Assembly (NCBI RefSeq): GCF_014205335.1
Contig: NZ_JACHNH010000001.1
Span: forward strand, 1,984,001 to 2,048,000
DNA from: Amorphoplanes digitatis
GTDB taxonomy: Bacteria > Actinomycetota > Actinomycetes > Mycobacteriales > Micromonosporaceae
Direction of reading: 5' to 3'
Length of the DNA stretch: 64,000 nucleotides
Shown here: positions 1 to 7,262 of the stretch, one piece after another
Numbering within the stretch: the stretch's first letter is position 1
Layout: every line of letters starts with the position of its first letter
The notes under the pieces: model-generated
What the model was told of the DNA's origin: nothing
What the model saw: only the letters and a program-made list of their open reading frames with translations
Databases searched by the model: none
Translations under genes and position numbers: made by a program

Positions 1-1
1 A

Positions 2-688
2 ACCGCGCGCTGGCTGCGGCGCGACCGCACGCTGCGCGCCGTGGTGATCGCCGGCGAGGGCCCGTCGTTCACCGCCGGCCTGGACATCGCCGGCGCGCTG
101 CGCACGCCCGGCCGCGTCGCGCGGGCGTTCGTGCCCTCGCCCTGGCGCGGCACCAACCGCTTCCAGGAGGCGTGCTGGGCCTGGCGGCGGGTGCCCGTGC
201 CGGTCATCGCGGCCGTGCACGGCCACTGCTACGGCGGCGGCGTCCAGATCGCCCTCGCCGCGGACCTGCGGTTCGCGACGCCCGACTCGAAGTGGTCGGT
301 GCTGGAGGGCAAGTGGGGGATCATCCCCGACATGACCGGCGTCCGCAGCCTCACCGAGGTGGTCGGCGTCGACGTCGCGAAGAAGCTCACCATGACCGCC
401 GAGCAGATTTCCGGTGCCGAGGCGCAGCGCATCGGCCTGGTCACCGAGGTGCACGACGACCCCGTACGGGCCGCCACCGACTTCGCCGAGTCGCTGCTCA
501 CCAGGTCGCCGGACGCGATCGCCGCGGCCAAGCGCCTTATCGACGGCGCGCTGACCAGCAGCGCCCGGCGCACCTTCGCCCGGGAGCGGTGGGCGCAGCT
601 CCGGCTGCTGCGCCTGGAGAACACCGGCGTGCTCCGGCGTGCGGTGCAGACCAAGACCACGCCCGAGTTCAAGCCAAGGGCCCGGTGA
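2..688 (+). CDS. Enoyl-CoA hydratase/isomerase (crotonase) family protein, 5' end missing
   Basis: The reading frame is open from base 2, and the residues before the first GTG (base 41) already match a crotonase strand (RDRTLRAVVIAG), so the gene begins outside the window. The visible part holds the two oxyanion-hole segments of the family, AGLD and HGHCYGGGVQ, and the EGKWGIIPDM segment; the Glu in EGK sits about where the first catalytic Glu of crotonases lies, while the second position looks like Asp. Crotonases hydrate, isomerise or otherwise process acyl-CoA thioesters; the exact substrate cannot be read. It ends 22 bp before a PadR-type regulator that may or may not be functionally linked. 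Confidence 0.88.
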   Translation, partial: TARWLRRDRTLRAVVIAGEGPSFTAGLDIAGALRTPGRVARAFVPSPWRGTNRFQEACWAWRRVPVPVIAAVHGHCYGGGVQIALAADLRFATPDSKWSVLEGKWGIIPDMTGVRSLTEVVGVDVAKKLTMTAEQISGAEAQRIGLVTEVHDDPVRAATDFAESLLTRSPDAIAAAKRLIDGALTSSARRTFARERWAQLRLLRLENTGVLRRAVQTKTTPEFKPRAR

Positions 689-698
689 GCGGGGTCCG

Positions 699-704
699 TA
701 GGAT
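699..704 (+). promoter_or_regulatory. Candidate -10 box (TAGGAT) for a leaderless PadR transcript
   Basis: TAGGAT ends 6 nt before the GTG at 711, the spacing expected if transcription starts on the start codon. No Shine-Dalgarno sequence lies before that GTG, and no convincing -35 box is visible. Confidence 0.4.
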
Positions 705-710
705 GCGACC

Positions 711-1280
711 GTGGCACTGAGAAACGCGTTGCTGGTTGCCCTGATCGACCGCGAATCGTCGGGGTACGACCTCGCGAAGAAGTTCAGTGTCTCGGTCGCC
801 AACTTCTGGACCGCGACGCCGCAGCAGCTCTACCGCGAGCTCGAGAAGATGGAGGCGGCGGGCCTGCTGTCGGCGCGCGTGGTCAAGCAGGACAAGCGCC
901 CCGACAAGCGGCTCTTCTCCGTCACCGAGGCGGGGCGGGCCGCCCTGCGCGAGTTCACCCGGCGGGAACCGAAGCCGACCACCGTCCGCGACGAACTCCT
1001 GGTGCAGGTGGAGGCGCTGGCGCACGCCGACGTCGCCTGCGTCCGTACCTCGATCCGGTCACACCTCGAGTCCAGCAGCCGGCGCCTCGCCACCTACGAG
1101 CGCAGCCTCGCCGAGATCCTGGGCAGCCGCACCGAGGACGAGTTCCTGGCCACCGGCAGCCGGATCGGCCCCTACCTGACGCTGCACCGCGGCATCAGCT
1201 TCGAACGGGAGAACATCGCCTGGGGTCGCCGCGCCCTGGACATCCTCGCGCGGCGCTACCCCGATCCCACGCCCGGGTGA
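711..1280 (+). CDS. PadR family transcriptional regulator
   Basis: A 189-residue protein with the PadR layout: an N-terminal winged helix (about residues 1-80, with SGYDLAKKF and QLYRELEKMEAAGLL typical of the family) and a C-terminal helical part (about 90-180) like the Vir_act_alpha_C dimerisation domain. PadR proteins are dimeric repressors released by small ligands, often phenolics, and commonly control a neighbouring gene. The GTG start is favoured because the PadR N-terminus begins there and because of the upstream -10 box. Its ligand and target are unknown; the crotonase gene before it is the nearest candidate target on the same strand. Confidence 0.88.
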   Translation: MALRNALLVALIDRESSGYDLAKKFSVSVANFWTATPQQLYRELEKMEAAGLLSARVVKQDKRPDKRLFSVTEAGRAALREFTRREPKPTTVRDELLVQVEALAHADVACVRTSIRSHLESSSRRLATYERSLAEILGSRTEDEFLATGSRIGPYLTLHRGISFERENIAWGRRALDILARRYPDPTPG

Positions 1281-1405
1281 CCTCCCGTTTCGGGGGATGG
1301 GCCGCGGCCGGTTCGCGATCTTAGAGTGCTTCCATGCCGCTCTGCGGTGTTCTGCGCCCGATGGTGTGAGCGCACCCCTCGTCGCCATGTGAGCGGAGCC
1401 GTGCC

Positions 1406-2041
1406 ATGTCCGTATTCCGTGCCGCCAACTCCACCACCGCCTGGCCGGCCCCGGCCGACCCGTACGAAGACGGCCCGACCGAACGCCTCGCCTCGGCCGA
1501 CTCCGACGGCCCGGCCGAGCCGCCGCCGCGTCGCGGCGTCGTCTTCGCCGTGCTCCTGGCGATGCTCGCCCTGCTCGCCTCCGCCGGGTCGGTGCTGATC
1601 GCCTGGCGGGCGCTGGGCCGGGCCGAGGAGGCCTTCCACCGCGCACCGGCCCCGGCCGCCGCGCCGCTCACCACGTACGCCGACGAGCGGCTGCGCATCC
1701 AGGCCGGGTGCGGCACGACCACCTTCGTCGACCTGGACGAGCCGCGGGTGGACGTGCCGGCGGCGGCCGGCGACCTGCGCTATCAGAGCTGGTGCGAGAA
1801 GGGCGCGGGGCCGCGGCTGGCGCTGGGTCCGGGCGCGGCGGCGGGCGGGCGGCCGAAGAGCGCCGACACCGGCAAGGACGGCTGCGCCGCCGCGAGCGCG
1901 CTCGGTGCCACCACCGTCCCCGCGAAGAAGGGCCTGGTGCTGTGCGTCCGCACCGGCGCGCGGATGGTGCGGGCGGAGGTCACCGACGTGGGCACCGACG
2001 GCACGGCGAGCCTGCGGGCAACCTCATGGGCCGTGCGGTGA
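1406..2041 (+). CDS. Membrane-anchored protein of unknown function
   Basis: A 211-residue protein I cannot assign. It has a Pro/Ala/Asp-rich cytoplasmic N-terminus (1-43), one transmembrane helix (about 44-67, VVFAVLLAMLALLASAG) and an outside domain of about 140 residues with four Cys (in QAGCGTT, YQSWCEK, KDGCAAA and LVLCVR) that could form two disulfides. The single helix with no signal cleavage site suggests a type II anchored protein. It stands alone between the PadR gene and aspS; a TAGAGT hexamer at 1322-1327 could be its -10 box. Confidence 0.7.
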   Translation: MSVFRAANSTTAWPAPADPYEDGPTERLASADSDGPAEPPPRRGVVFAVLLAMLALLASAGSVLIAWRALGRAEEAFHRAPAPAAAPLTTYADERLRIQAGCGTTTFVDLDEPRVDVPAAAGDLRYQSWCEKGAGPRLALGPGAAAGGRPKSADTGKDGCAAASALGATTVPAKKGLVLCVRTGARMVRAEVTDVGTDGTASLRATSWAVR

Positions 2042-2104
2042 GCGCGGGGCGTAGCTGACACAATGTCGGGTGCGCCCTGTGAAATTCTGTGAGGAGACGT
2101 TTCC

Positions 2105-3907
2105 GTGATCCGTACCCATGACGCCGGTAGCCTGCGCGCGAGCCACGCCGGTCAGACGGTGACGCTCGCCGGGTGGGTCGCCCGCCGGCGCGACCACGGA
2201 GGCGTCATCTTCGTCGACCTGCGCGACGCCTCCGGCGTCGTCCAGGTGGTCTTCCGCGAGGAGGACGCGCACGCGCTGCGCAACGAGTTCTGCGTGCGGG
2301 TCACCGGCGAGGTCACCCAGCGCCCGGACGGCAACGAGAACCCCGAGCTGCCGACCGGCGCCGTCGAGGTCACCGCCGCCGAGCTGGAGGTGCTCTCCGA
2401 GGCCGCGCCGCTGCCGCTGCCCGTCGACGACGCCATCACCGCCTCCGACGACCTGCGCCTGAAGTACCGCTACCTGGACCTGCGCCGCAGCGGCCCGTCC
2501 GGCGCCCTGAAGCTGCGCAGCCGGGCCAACCAGATCGCCCGCGAGGTGCTGCACGCCCGCGACTTCAACGAGATCGAGACGCCGACCCTGACCCGGTCGA
2601 CGCCCGAGGGCGCCCGCGACTTCCTGGTGCCCGTCCGCCTCCAGCCCGGCTCCTGGTACGCCCTGCCGCAGTCGCCGCAGCTGTTCAAGCAGCTGCTCAT
2701 GGTCGCCGGCATGGAGCGCTACTACCAGATCGCCCGTTGCTACCGCGACGAGGACTTCCGCGCCGACCGGCAGCCGGAGTTCACCCAGCTCGACATCGAG
2801 ATGTCCTTCGTCACCCAGGACGACATCATCGAGCTCGGCGAGGAGCTCGTCGTCAAGCTGTGGGGCGAGCTCGCCGACTACCAGGTGCAGACGCCGATCC
2901 CGCGGATCACCTGGACCGACGCGATGAACCGGTACGGCTCCGACAAGCCCGACCTGCGGTACGGCGTCGAGCTGACCGAGCTGACCGCGTACCTGAGCGG
3001 CACGTCGTTCCGGGTCTTCGCCGGCGCGATCGACGCCGGTGGCTACGTCGGCGCGGTGGTCATGCCCGGCGGCGCGACGCAGACCCGCAAGGAGCTCGAC
3101 GGCTGGCAGGACTGGGCCAAGGCCCGCGGCGCGCGCGGCCTGGCCTACGTGGTGCTCGACGCCGAGACCGGCGAGGCGCGCGGCCCGGTGGCCAAGAACC
3201 TGTCCGCCGAGCACCTGGCCGGCCTCGGCGACGCGGTCGGCGCCAAGCCCGGCGACGCCATCTTCTTCGCGGCGGCCACCGAGCGGCGCGAGGCGCAGGA
3301 GCTGCTCGGCGCGGCCCGCATCGAGATCGCCAAGCGCTCCGGCCTGATCGACGAGTCGACCTGGGCGTTCTGCTGGGTCGTCGACGCGCCCATGTTCGAG
3401 AAGACCGACGAGGGCGGCTGGACGGCCGTGCACCACCCCTTCACGTCGCCGAACGCGGAGTGGATGGACAACTTCGAGGAGGCGCCGGACCGGGCGCTGG
3501 CCTACGCGTACGACATCGTCGTCAACGGCAACGAGATCGGCGGCGGCAGCGTCCGTATCCACCGCGGCGACGTGCAGAGCCGGGTCTTCGACCTGCTCGG
3601 CATCTCCGCCGAGGAGGCACAGGACAAGTTCGGCTTCCTGCTCGAGGCGTTCAAGTACGGCCCGCCGCCGCACGCCGGCATCGCGCTCGGCTGGGACCGC
3701 ACCTGCATGCTGCTGTCCGGCAACGAGTCGATCCGCGAGGTCATCGCGTTCCCGAAGACCCGCGGCGGCTTCGACCCGCTGACCGGCGCGCCGACCCCGG
3801 TCACCGCGCAGCAGCGGCTGGAGGCCGGCATCGACGCCAAGCCGAAGCCCACCACCGCGACCCCGGGCACCGACGGCGCCGCCGTACCGGTGAAGCACTC
3901 GAACTGA
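2105..3907 (+). CDS. aspS: Aspartate--tRNA(Asp/Asn) ligase
   Basis: A full-length 600-residue bacterial AspRS. The OB-fold anticodon domain is at about 1-110, class II motif 2 includes [13 protein letters not shown], the bacterial GAD insertion follows, and motif 3 reads [12 protein letters not shown] near residue 525. GTG at 2105 is preceded by GAGGAGA (2091-2097). His31 lies in [10 protein letters not shown]; in Pseudomonas AspRS a His at this place goes with the non-discriminating enzyme that also makes Asp-tRNA(Asn), so tRNA-dependent Asn formation is plausible here. That inference would need the rest of the genome (asnS absent, gatCAB present). Confidence 0.97.
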   Translation: MIRTHDAGSLRASHAGQTVTLAGWVARRRDHGGVIFVDLRDASGVVQVVFREEDAHALRNEFCVRVTGEVTQRPDGNENPELPTGAVEVTAAELEVLSEAAPLPLPVDDAITASDDLRLKYRYLDLRRSGPSGALKLRSRANQIAREVLHARDFNEIETPTLTRSTPEGARDFLVPVRLQPGSWYALPQSPQLFKQLLMVAGMERYYQIARCYRDEDFRADRQPEFTQLDIEMSFVTQDDIIELGEELVVKLWGELADYQVQTPIPRITWTDAMNRYGSDKPDLRYGVELTELTAYLSGTSFRVFAGAIDAGGYVGAVVMPGGATQTRKELDGWQDWAKARGARGLAYVVLDAETGEARGPVAKNLSAEHLAGLGDAVGAKPGDAIFFAAATERREAQELLGAARIEIAKRSGLIDESTWAFCWVVDAPMFEKTDEGGWTAVHHPFTSPNAEWMDNFEEAPDRALAYAYDIVVNGNEIGGGSVRIHRGDVQSRVFDLLGISAEEAQDKFGFLLEAFKYGPPPHAGIALGWDRTCMLLSGNESIREVIAFPKTRGGFDPLTGAPTPVTAQQRLEAGIDAKPKPTTATPGTDGAAVPVKHSN

Positions 3908-3911
3908 GCCG

Positions 3912-4619
3912 GTGGCCCGCAAGGGTGATGATGTCCCGGTGGGCACGGAGGAAGACCTGGGGCGGCCGTCCTGGCGCAAGCTGAGCCAGGGCGAGCGCCA
4001 CTGGCCGTACACCGCGGCGATCGTCGCGATGATCGGGTTGCAGGTCGCTCTGCCGGACCGCTACAACCTCGGCGCGTGGTGGGCGCTGCCCGCGATCGAG
4101 ATCGTCGTCATCGTGCTGCTGGTGGCGGCGAACCCGCGCCGGCTGGAGCGCCGCACGCCGGCGCTGCGCCGGCTCAGCCTCCTGCTGATCGGGGTCGCCA
4201 GCCTCGGCACCGCCTGGTCGGTGTTACGGCTGGTCGAGGAGCTCACCACCGGGCAGGGCGCCGGCAGCGCGGCCCGGTTGCTGGGCAGCGGCGCCGCGAT
4301 CTGGCTGATCAACGTGCTGACGTTCGCGGTCTGGTACTGGGAGCTGGACCGGGGCGGGGCGCCGGCGCGGGCGGCCGGCACCGACCCCTACCCGGACTTC
4401 CTCTTCCCGCAGATGACCTCGCCCGCCATGGTGCCGCCGCACTGGCGGCCGCAGTTCGCCGACTATCTGTACCTGGCGTTCACCAACGCGACCGCGTTCA
4501 GCCCGACCGACACGATGCCGCTGTCGCGCTGGGCGAAGCTGACGATGATGCTGGAGGCGACGATCTCGCTGGTCACGGCCGCCCTGGTGATCGCGAAGGC
4601 GGTCAACGCCCTGGGCTGA
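3912..4619 (+). CDS. DUF1345-like integral membrane protein
   Basis: A 235-residue protein with about four to five transmembrane helices (near 33-50, 57-75, 92-112, 127-147 and 205-232). The C-terminal part (YLYLAFTNATAFSPTDTMP followed by a helix) recalls DUF1345 proteins and has the helix-loop-helix look of a two-helix ion-channel pore, but it lacks a TVGYG-type filter, so no transport function is claimed. GTG at 3912 is 4 bp after the aspS stop, so the gene is probably read from the aspS transcript; only a weak GAGCCG lies before it. Confidence 0.75.
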   Translation: MARKGDDVPVGTEEDLGRPSWRKLSQGERHWPYTAAIVAMIGLQVALPDRYNLGAWWALPAIEIVVIVLLVAANPRRLERRTPALRRLSLLLIGVASLGTAWSVLRLVEELTTGQGAGSAARLLGSGAAIWLINVLTFAVWYWELDRGGAPARAAGTDPYPDFLFPQMTSPAMVPPHWRPQFADYLYLAFTNATAFSPTDTMPLSRWAKLTMMLEATISLVTAALVIAKAVNALG

Positions 4620-4626
4620 ACGCCCG

Positions 4627-4667
4627 TTGCACAAGATCCTTGCACAAAATGTGTGCACAAGTACCAT
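4627..4667 (+). promoter_or_regulatory. Promoter and probable operator of the ArsR-type regulator
   Basis: Three near-identical GCACAA motifs stand in a row: TTGCACAAG (4627-4635), TTGCACAAA (4640-4648) and TGTGCACAA (4652-4660). The second contains a -35 (TTGCAC, 4640-4645) which with 16 bp spacing precedes a -10 (TACCAT, 4662-4667). The perfect palindrome TGTGCACA (4652-4659) lies in the spacer, where a bound regulator would block polymerase. Autoregulation by the gene that follows is an inference. Confidence 0.6.
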
Positions 4668-4673
4668 GTGTCC

Positions 4674-5240
4674 ATGGAGCCCACGCAGGTCCGCCTCGAC
4701 AACAAGCAGATCCAGGTGCTCGCCCACCCGCTGCGCGCCCGCCTGCTCAGTCAGCTGCGGCTCGACGGCGCGGCCACCGCCACGAAGCTGGCCGCGGACC
4801 TCGACACCAACACCGGCGCGACCAGCTACCACCTGCGCCGGCTCGCCGAGGCCGGGCTCGTCATCGAGGAGCCGGGCGCGGGGCGGGGCCGCGAGCGGTG
4901 GTGGCGGTCGGCGCACGACATCAGCAGCTGGCAGCGCGACTCGTTCGCCGGCGACCCGGACGCGCTCGCCGCCTCCGACTGGCTGGACGGCTTCCACCTG
5001 CGGCACCTCGTCGACCGCGTCGAGCGCTGGCAGGGCGTCCGCGCCGACGAGTCGCCGCGGTGGCGCACCGCGGCCGGCTTCTCCGACTACCTGCTCAACC
5101 TCGGCACCGAGCAGCTCACCGCCCTGACGGCCGAGCTCGACACGGTCATCGAGCGGTACCGCGCGCTCGGCGGCACCGACCCGGCCCCGGACGCCCGCCA
5201 GGTCCTGCTCTACGTCTATACGGTGCCGAGGGTGGAGTAG
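4674..5240 (+). CDS. ArsR-type winged-helix transcriptional regulator
   Basis: A 188-residue DNA-binding protein. Residues 10-80 form a helix-turn-helix of the ArsR/HTH_20 kind (LAHPLRARLLSQL, then GATSYHLRRLAEAGLV), followed by a basic wing and a helical C-terminal half with no metal-binding Cys pair visible. ATG at 4674 is chosen over the in-frame GTG at 4653 because it lies 6 nt after the TACCAT box, fitting a leaderless transcript, and because the longer form would run through the promoter. Such proteins often regulate an adjacent transporter; here the next gene is only a 69-residue membrane protein. Confidence 0.85.
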   Translation: MEPTQVRLDNKQIQVLAHPLRARLLSQLRLDGAATATKLAADLDTNTGATSYHLRRLAEAGLVIEEPGAGRGRERWWRSAHDISSWQRDSFAGDPDALAASDWLDGFHLRHLVDRVERWQGVRADESPRWRTAAGFSDYLLNLGTEQLTALTAELDTVIERYRALGGTDPAPDARQVLLYVYTVPRVE

Positions 5241-5303
5241 TTTGCGCGCGACCACCACCGGGGTATCAGCACCACAAGTGCTCTCGTCCCCCCGGAGGAA
5301 CCC

Positions 5304-5513
5304 ATGCTCGCCATCGCCGCCGCCGTCGTCTTCGGCATCTACCTGCTGCTCGACCTGCTCGACGTCAAGAACACGGACCTGTTCAACTTCCCGACGTTCG
5401 CGTCGCTCGGGCTGCTGCTGCTCTCCCTCTACCTGGCCGGCGTCGGCGCCGGGCCGCGCTCCGGCACCGGCACGGGCCGCCGCTTCTACGGCCGCCGCCC
5501 CGGGCGCGGCTGA
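5304..5513 (+). CDS. Small membrane protein of unknown function
   Basis: A 69-residue protein with two predicted transmembrane helices (about 2-18 and 31-48) and a basic Gly/Arg-rich tail (RRFYGRRPGRG). A strong ribosome site, GGAGG, ends 6 nt before the ATG, which argues that the gene is real despite its size. It follows the ArsR-type gene by 63 bp on the same strand. No family was recognised. Confidence 0.65.
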   Translation: MLAIAAAVVFGIYLLLDLLDVKNTDLFNFPTFASLGLLLLSLYLAGVGAGPRSGTGTGRRFYGRRPGRG

Positions 5514-5523
5514 TCACCCGATT

Positions 5524-5590
5524 TCGGCACCCGGCCCGCCTTCGCGTGCATTTCCGGCACGCGAGGGCGGGCCGGTACTGTCGGTGCCGA
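5524..5590 (+). terminator. Long hairpin between the small membrane gene and rarA
   Basis: Bases 5531-5549 pair with 5557-5575 to give a continuous 19-bp stem (one G-U pair) with a 7-nt loop. Outside it, TCGGCAC (5524-5530) pairs again with GTGCCGA (5584-5590) around a bulge. No T-run follows, but strong stems with poor T-runs are common actinomycete terminators. A TACTGT hexamer (5576-5581) inside the bulge could be the -10 box of rarA, whose ATG is at 5592. Confidence 0.6.
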
Positions 5591-5591
5591 C

Positions 5592-7262
5592 ATGGAATTC
5601 GACGGACTGTTCCCGCTGAACGAGCCGGGCGGCGTCCGCACCGCGCCACCGGCGGGTGCGGAGTCCGCCGGCTTCACCGCCTGGTCGGCCGACTCGCCGC
5701 TGCCCGTCCGGATGCGCCCGGCCGGCCTGGACGAGCTCGTCGGCCAGCAGCACCTGCTCGCGCCCGGCGCCCCGCTGCGCCAGCTGGTCACCGGCACCAC
5801 GCCGATGTCGGTGATCCTGTGGGGTCCGCCCGGCACCGGCAAGACCACGATCGCCCACCTCGTCGCCGGCGCCACCGACCGGAGGTTCGTCGCGATGTCG
5901 GCGCTGACCGCCGGGGTCAAGGACGTCCGCGCGGTCATCGACACCGCCCGCCGCCAGCGCCGCGCCGGCGGCCCGCCGACCGTGCTGTTCATCGACGAGG
6001 TGCACCGCTTCAGCAAGACCCAGCAGGACTCGCTGCTCTCGGCCGTCGAGGACCGCACCGTGACGCTGCTGGCCGCGACCACCGAGAACCCCTACTTCTC
6101 CGTCATCTCGCCGCTGCTGTCCCGCTGCGTGCTGCTCACGCTCCAGGCGCTCGGCGAGGACGACGTGCGGCAGCTGATCCGCCGCGCGGTCACCGACCCG
6201 CGCGGCCTGGGCGGCGCGGTCACGCTCGCCGCCGACGCCGAGGACCATCTGGTACGCCTGGCAGGCGGCGACGTCCGCAAGGCGCTGACCGCGCTCGAGG
6301 CGGCGGCCGGGTCCGCGCAGGCGCAGCAGGCCGCCGAGATCGACCTGGCCACCGCGGAGAAGGCGGTCGACGTCGCCGCCATCCGGTACGACCGTGACGG
6401 CGACGCCCACTACGACGTGACAAGCGCGTTCATCAAGAGCATGCGCGGCTCCGACCCGGACGCGGCGCTGCACTGGCTGGCCCGGATGCTGGTGGCCGGC
6501 GAGGACCCGCGGTTCATCGCCCGGCGCATCGTGATCTTCGCGAGCGAGGACGTCGGCATGGCCGATCCGCAGGCGCTGCTTGTCGCCACGGCGGCCGCGC
6601 AGGCGGTCCAGTCGGTGGGCCTGCCGGAGGCGCAGCTCAACCTCGCGCAGGCGGTGGTGCACCTGGCGACGGCCCCGAAGTCCAACAGCGTGACGACCGC
6701 CCTCGGCGCTGCGATGGCCGACGTCCGCGCCGGACGCGGCGGTGCCGTGCCGGCTGCGCTGCGCGACTCGCACTACGCTGGCTCGCGTGGCCTCGGTCAC
6801 GGCACCGGCTACCGCTATCCACACGACGACCCCAAGGGTGTTGTTAGGCAGCAGTATGTGCCGGATGATCTGATCGGCGTGGACTACTACGACCCGACTG
6901 ACCACGGGGCGGAACGCGCGGTCGGCGAGCGGTTGCCCCGCCTGCGCAGAATCGTCCGGGGCCCGTCCTACCAGGGGCCGCCACCCCTGGGCGGGAGCGG
7001 CTCGCCTTCGGGCGGGGCCGGTTCGTCTCCGGGCGGGATTGGCTCGCCTTCGGGCGGGGCTGGCTCTTCCCCGGGCAGGAGTGGCTCGCCCTCGGGCGGG
7101 GCCGGCTCGTCTCCGGGCGGGATTGGCTCGCCTTCGGGCGGGGCCGGATCTTCCCCGGGCGCGAGTGGCTCGCCTTCGGGCGAGAGCAAGGCGAACGGTC
7201 CGTCTGCCGGCGGGCCCGAGGCGAACGACAGCGGCGTAGCCGCTGGAGAGGACCAGCCGTGA
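5592..7262 (+). CDS. rarA: Replication-associated recombination protein A (RarA/MgsA AAA+ ATPase)
   Basis: A 556-residue AAA+ ATPase of the RarA/WRNIP1 family, which acts at stalled replication forks. Walker A is GPPGTGKT (78-85), Walker B FIDEVH (133-138), and the sensor-1 TTEN segment is near 164-167. The helical tetramerisation part with the YPHDDP and PLG-like segments ends near residue 450, where usual family members stop. About 100 further residues follow, mostly a Ser/Gly/Pro repeat (about 468-530), so the C-terminal tail is an unusual lineage extension. The stop overlaps the next start by 4 bp (GTGA), implying co-translation with the large repeat protein. Confidence 0.95.
   Translation: MEFDGLFPLNEPGGVRTAPPAGAESAGFTAWSADSPLPVRMRPAGLDELVGQQHLLAPGAPLRQLVTGTTPMSVILWGPPGTGKTTIAHLVAGATDRRFVAMSALTAGVKDVRAVIDTARRQRRAGGPPTVLFIDEVHRFSKTQQDSLLSAVEDRTVTLLAATTENPYFSVISPLLSRCVLLTLQALGEDDVRQLIRRAVTDPRGLGGAVTLAADAEDHLVRLAGGDVRKALTALEAAAGSAQAQQAAEIDLATAEKAVDVAAIRYDRDGDAHYDVTSAFIKSMRGSDPDAALHWLARMLVAGEDPRFIARRIVIFASEDVGMADPQALLVATAAAQAVQSVGLPEAQLNLAQAVVHLATAPKSNSVTTALGAAMADVRAGRGGAVPAALRDSHYAGSRGLGHGTGYRYPHDDPKGVVRQQYVPDDLIGVDYYDPTDHGAERAVGERLPRLRRIVRGPSYQGPPPLGGSGSPSGGAGSSPGGIGSPSGGAGSSPGRSGSPSGGAGSSPGGIGSPSGGAGSSPGASGSPSGESKANGPSAGGPEANDSGVAAGEDQP
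6996..7184 (+). repeat. 42-bp tandem repeat in the rarA tail
   Basis: Four full units of 42 bp start at 6996, 7038, 7080 and 7122, with half a unit from 7164. Each codes for 14 residues of the form (S/I)[12 protein letters not shown](G/R/A). Units differ by a few bases, so the array is in-frame and selected as protein or drifting slowly. Confidence 0.92.

Noticed and set aside
2024..4012. Antisense open frame of 662 codons opposite aspS
   Set aside because: Shadow of aspS; no domain or start site.
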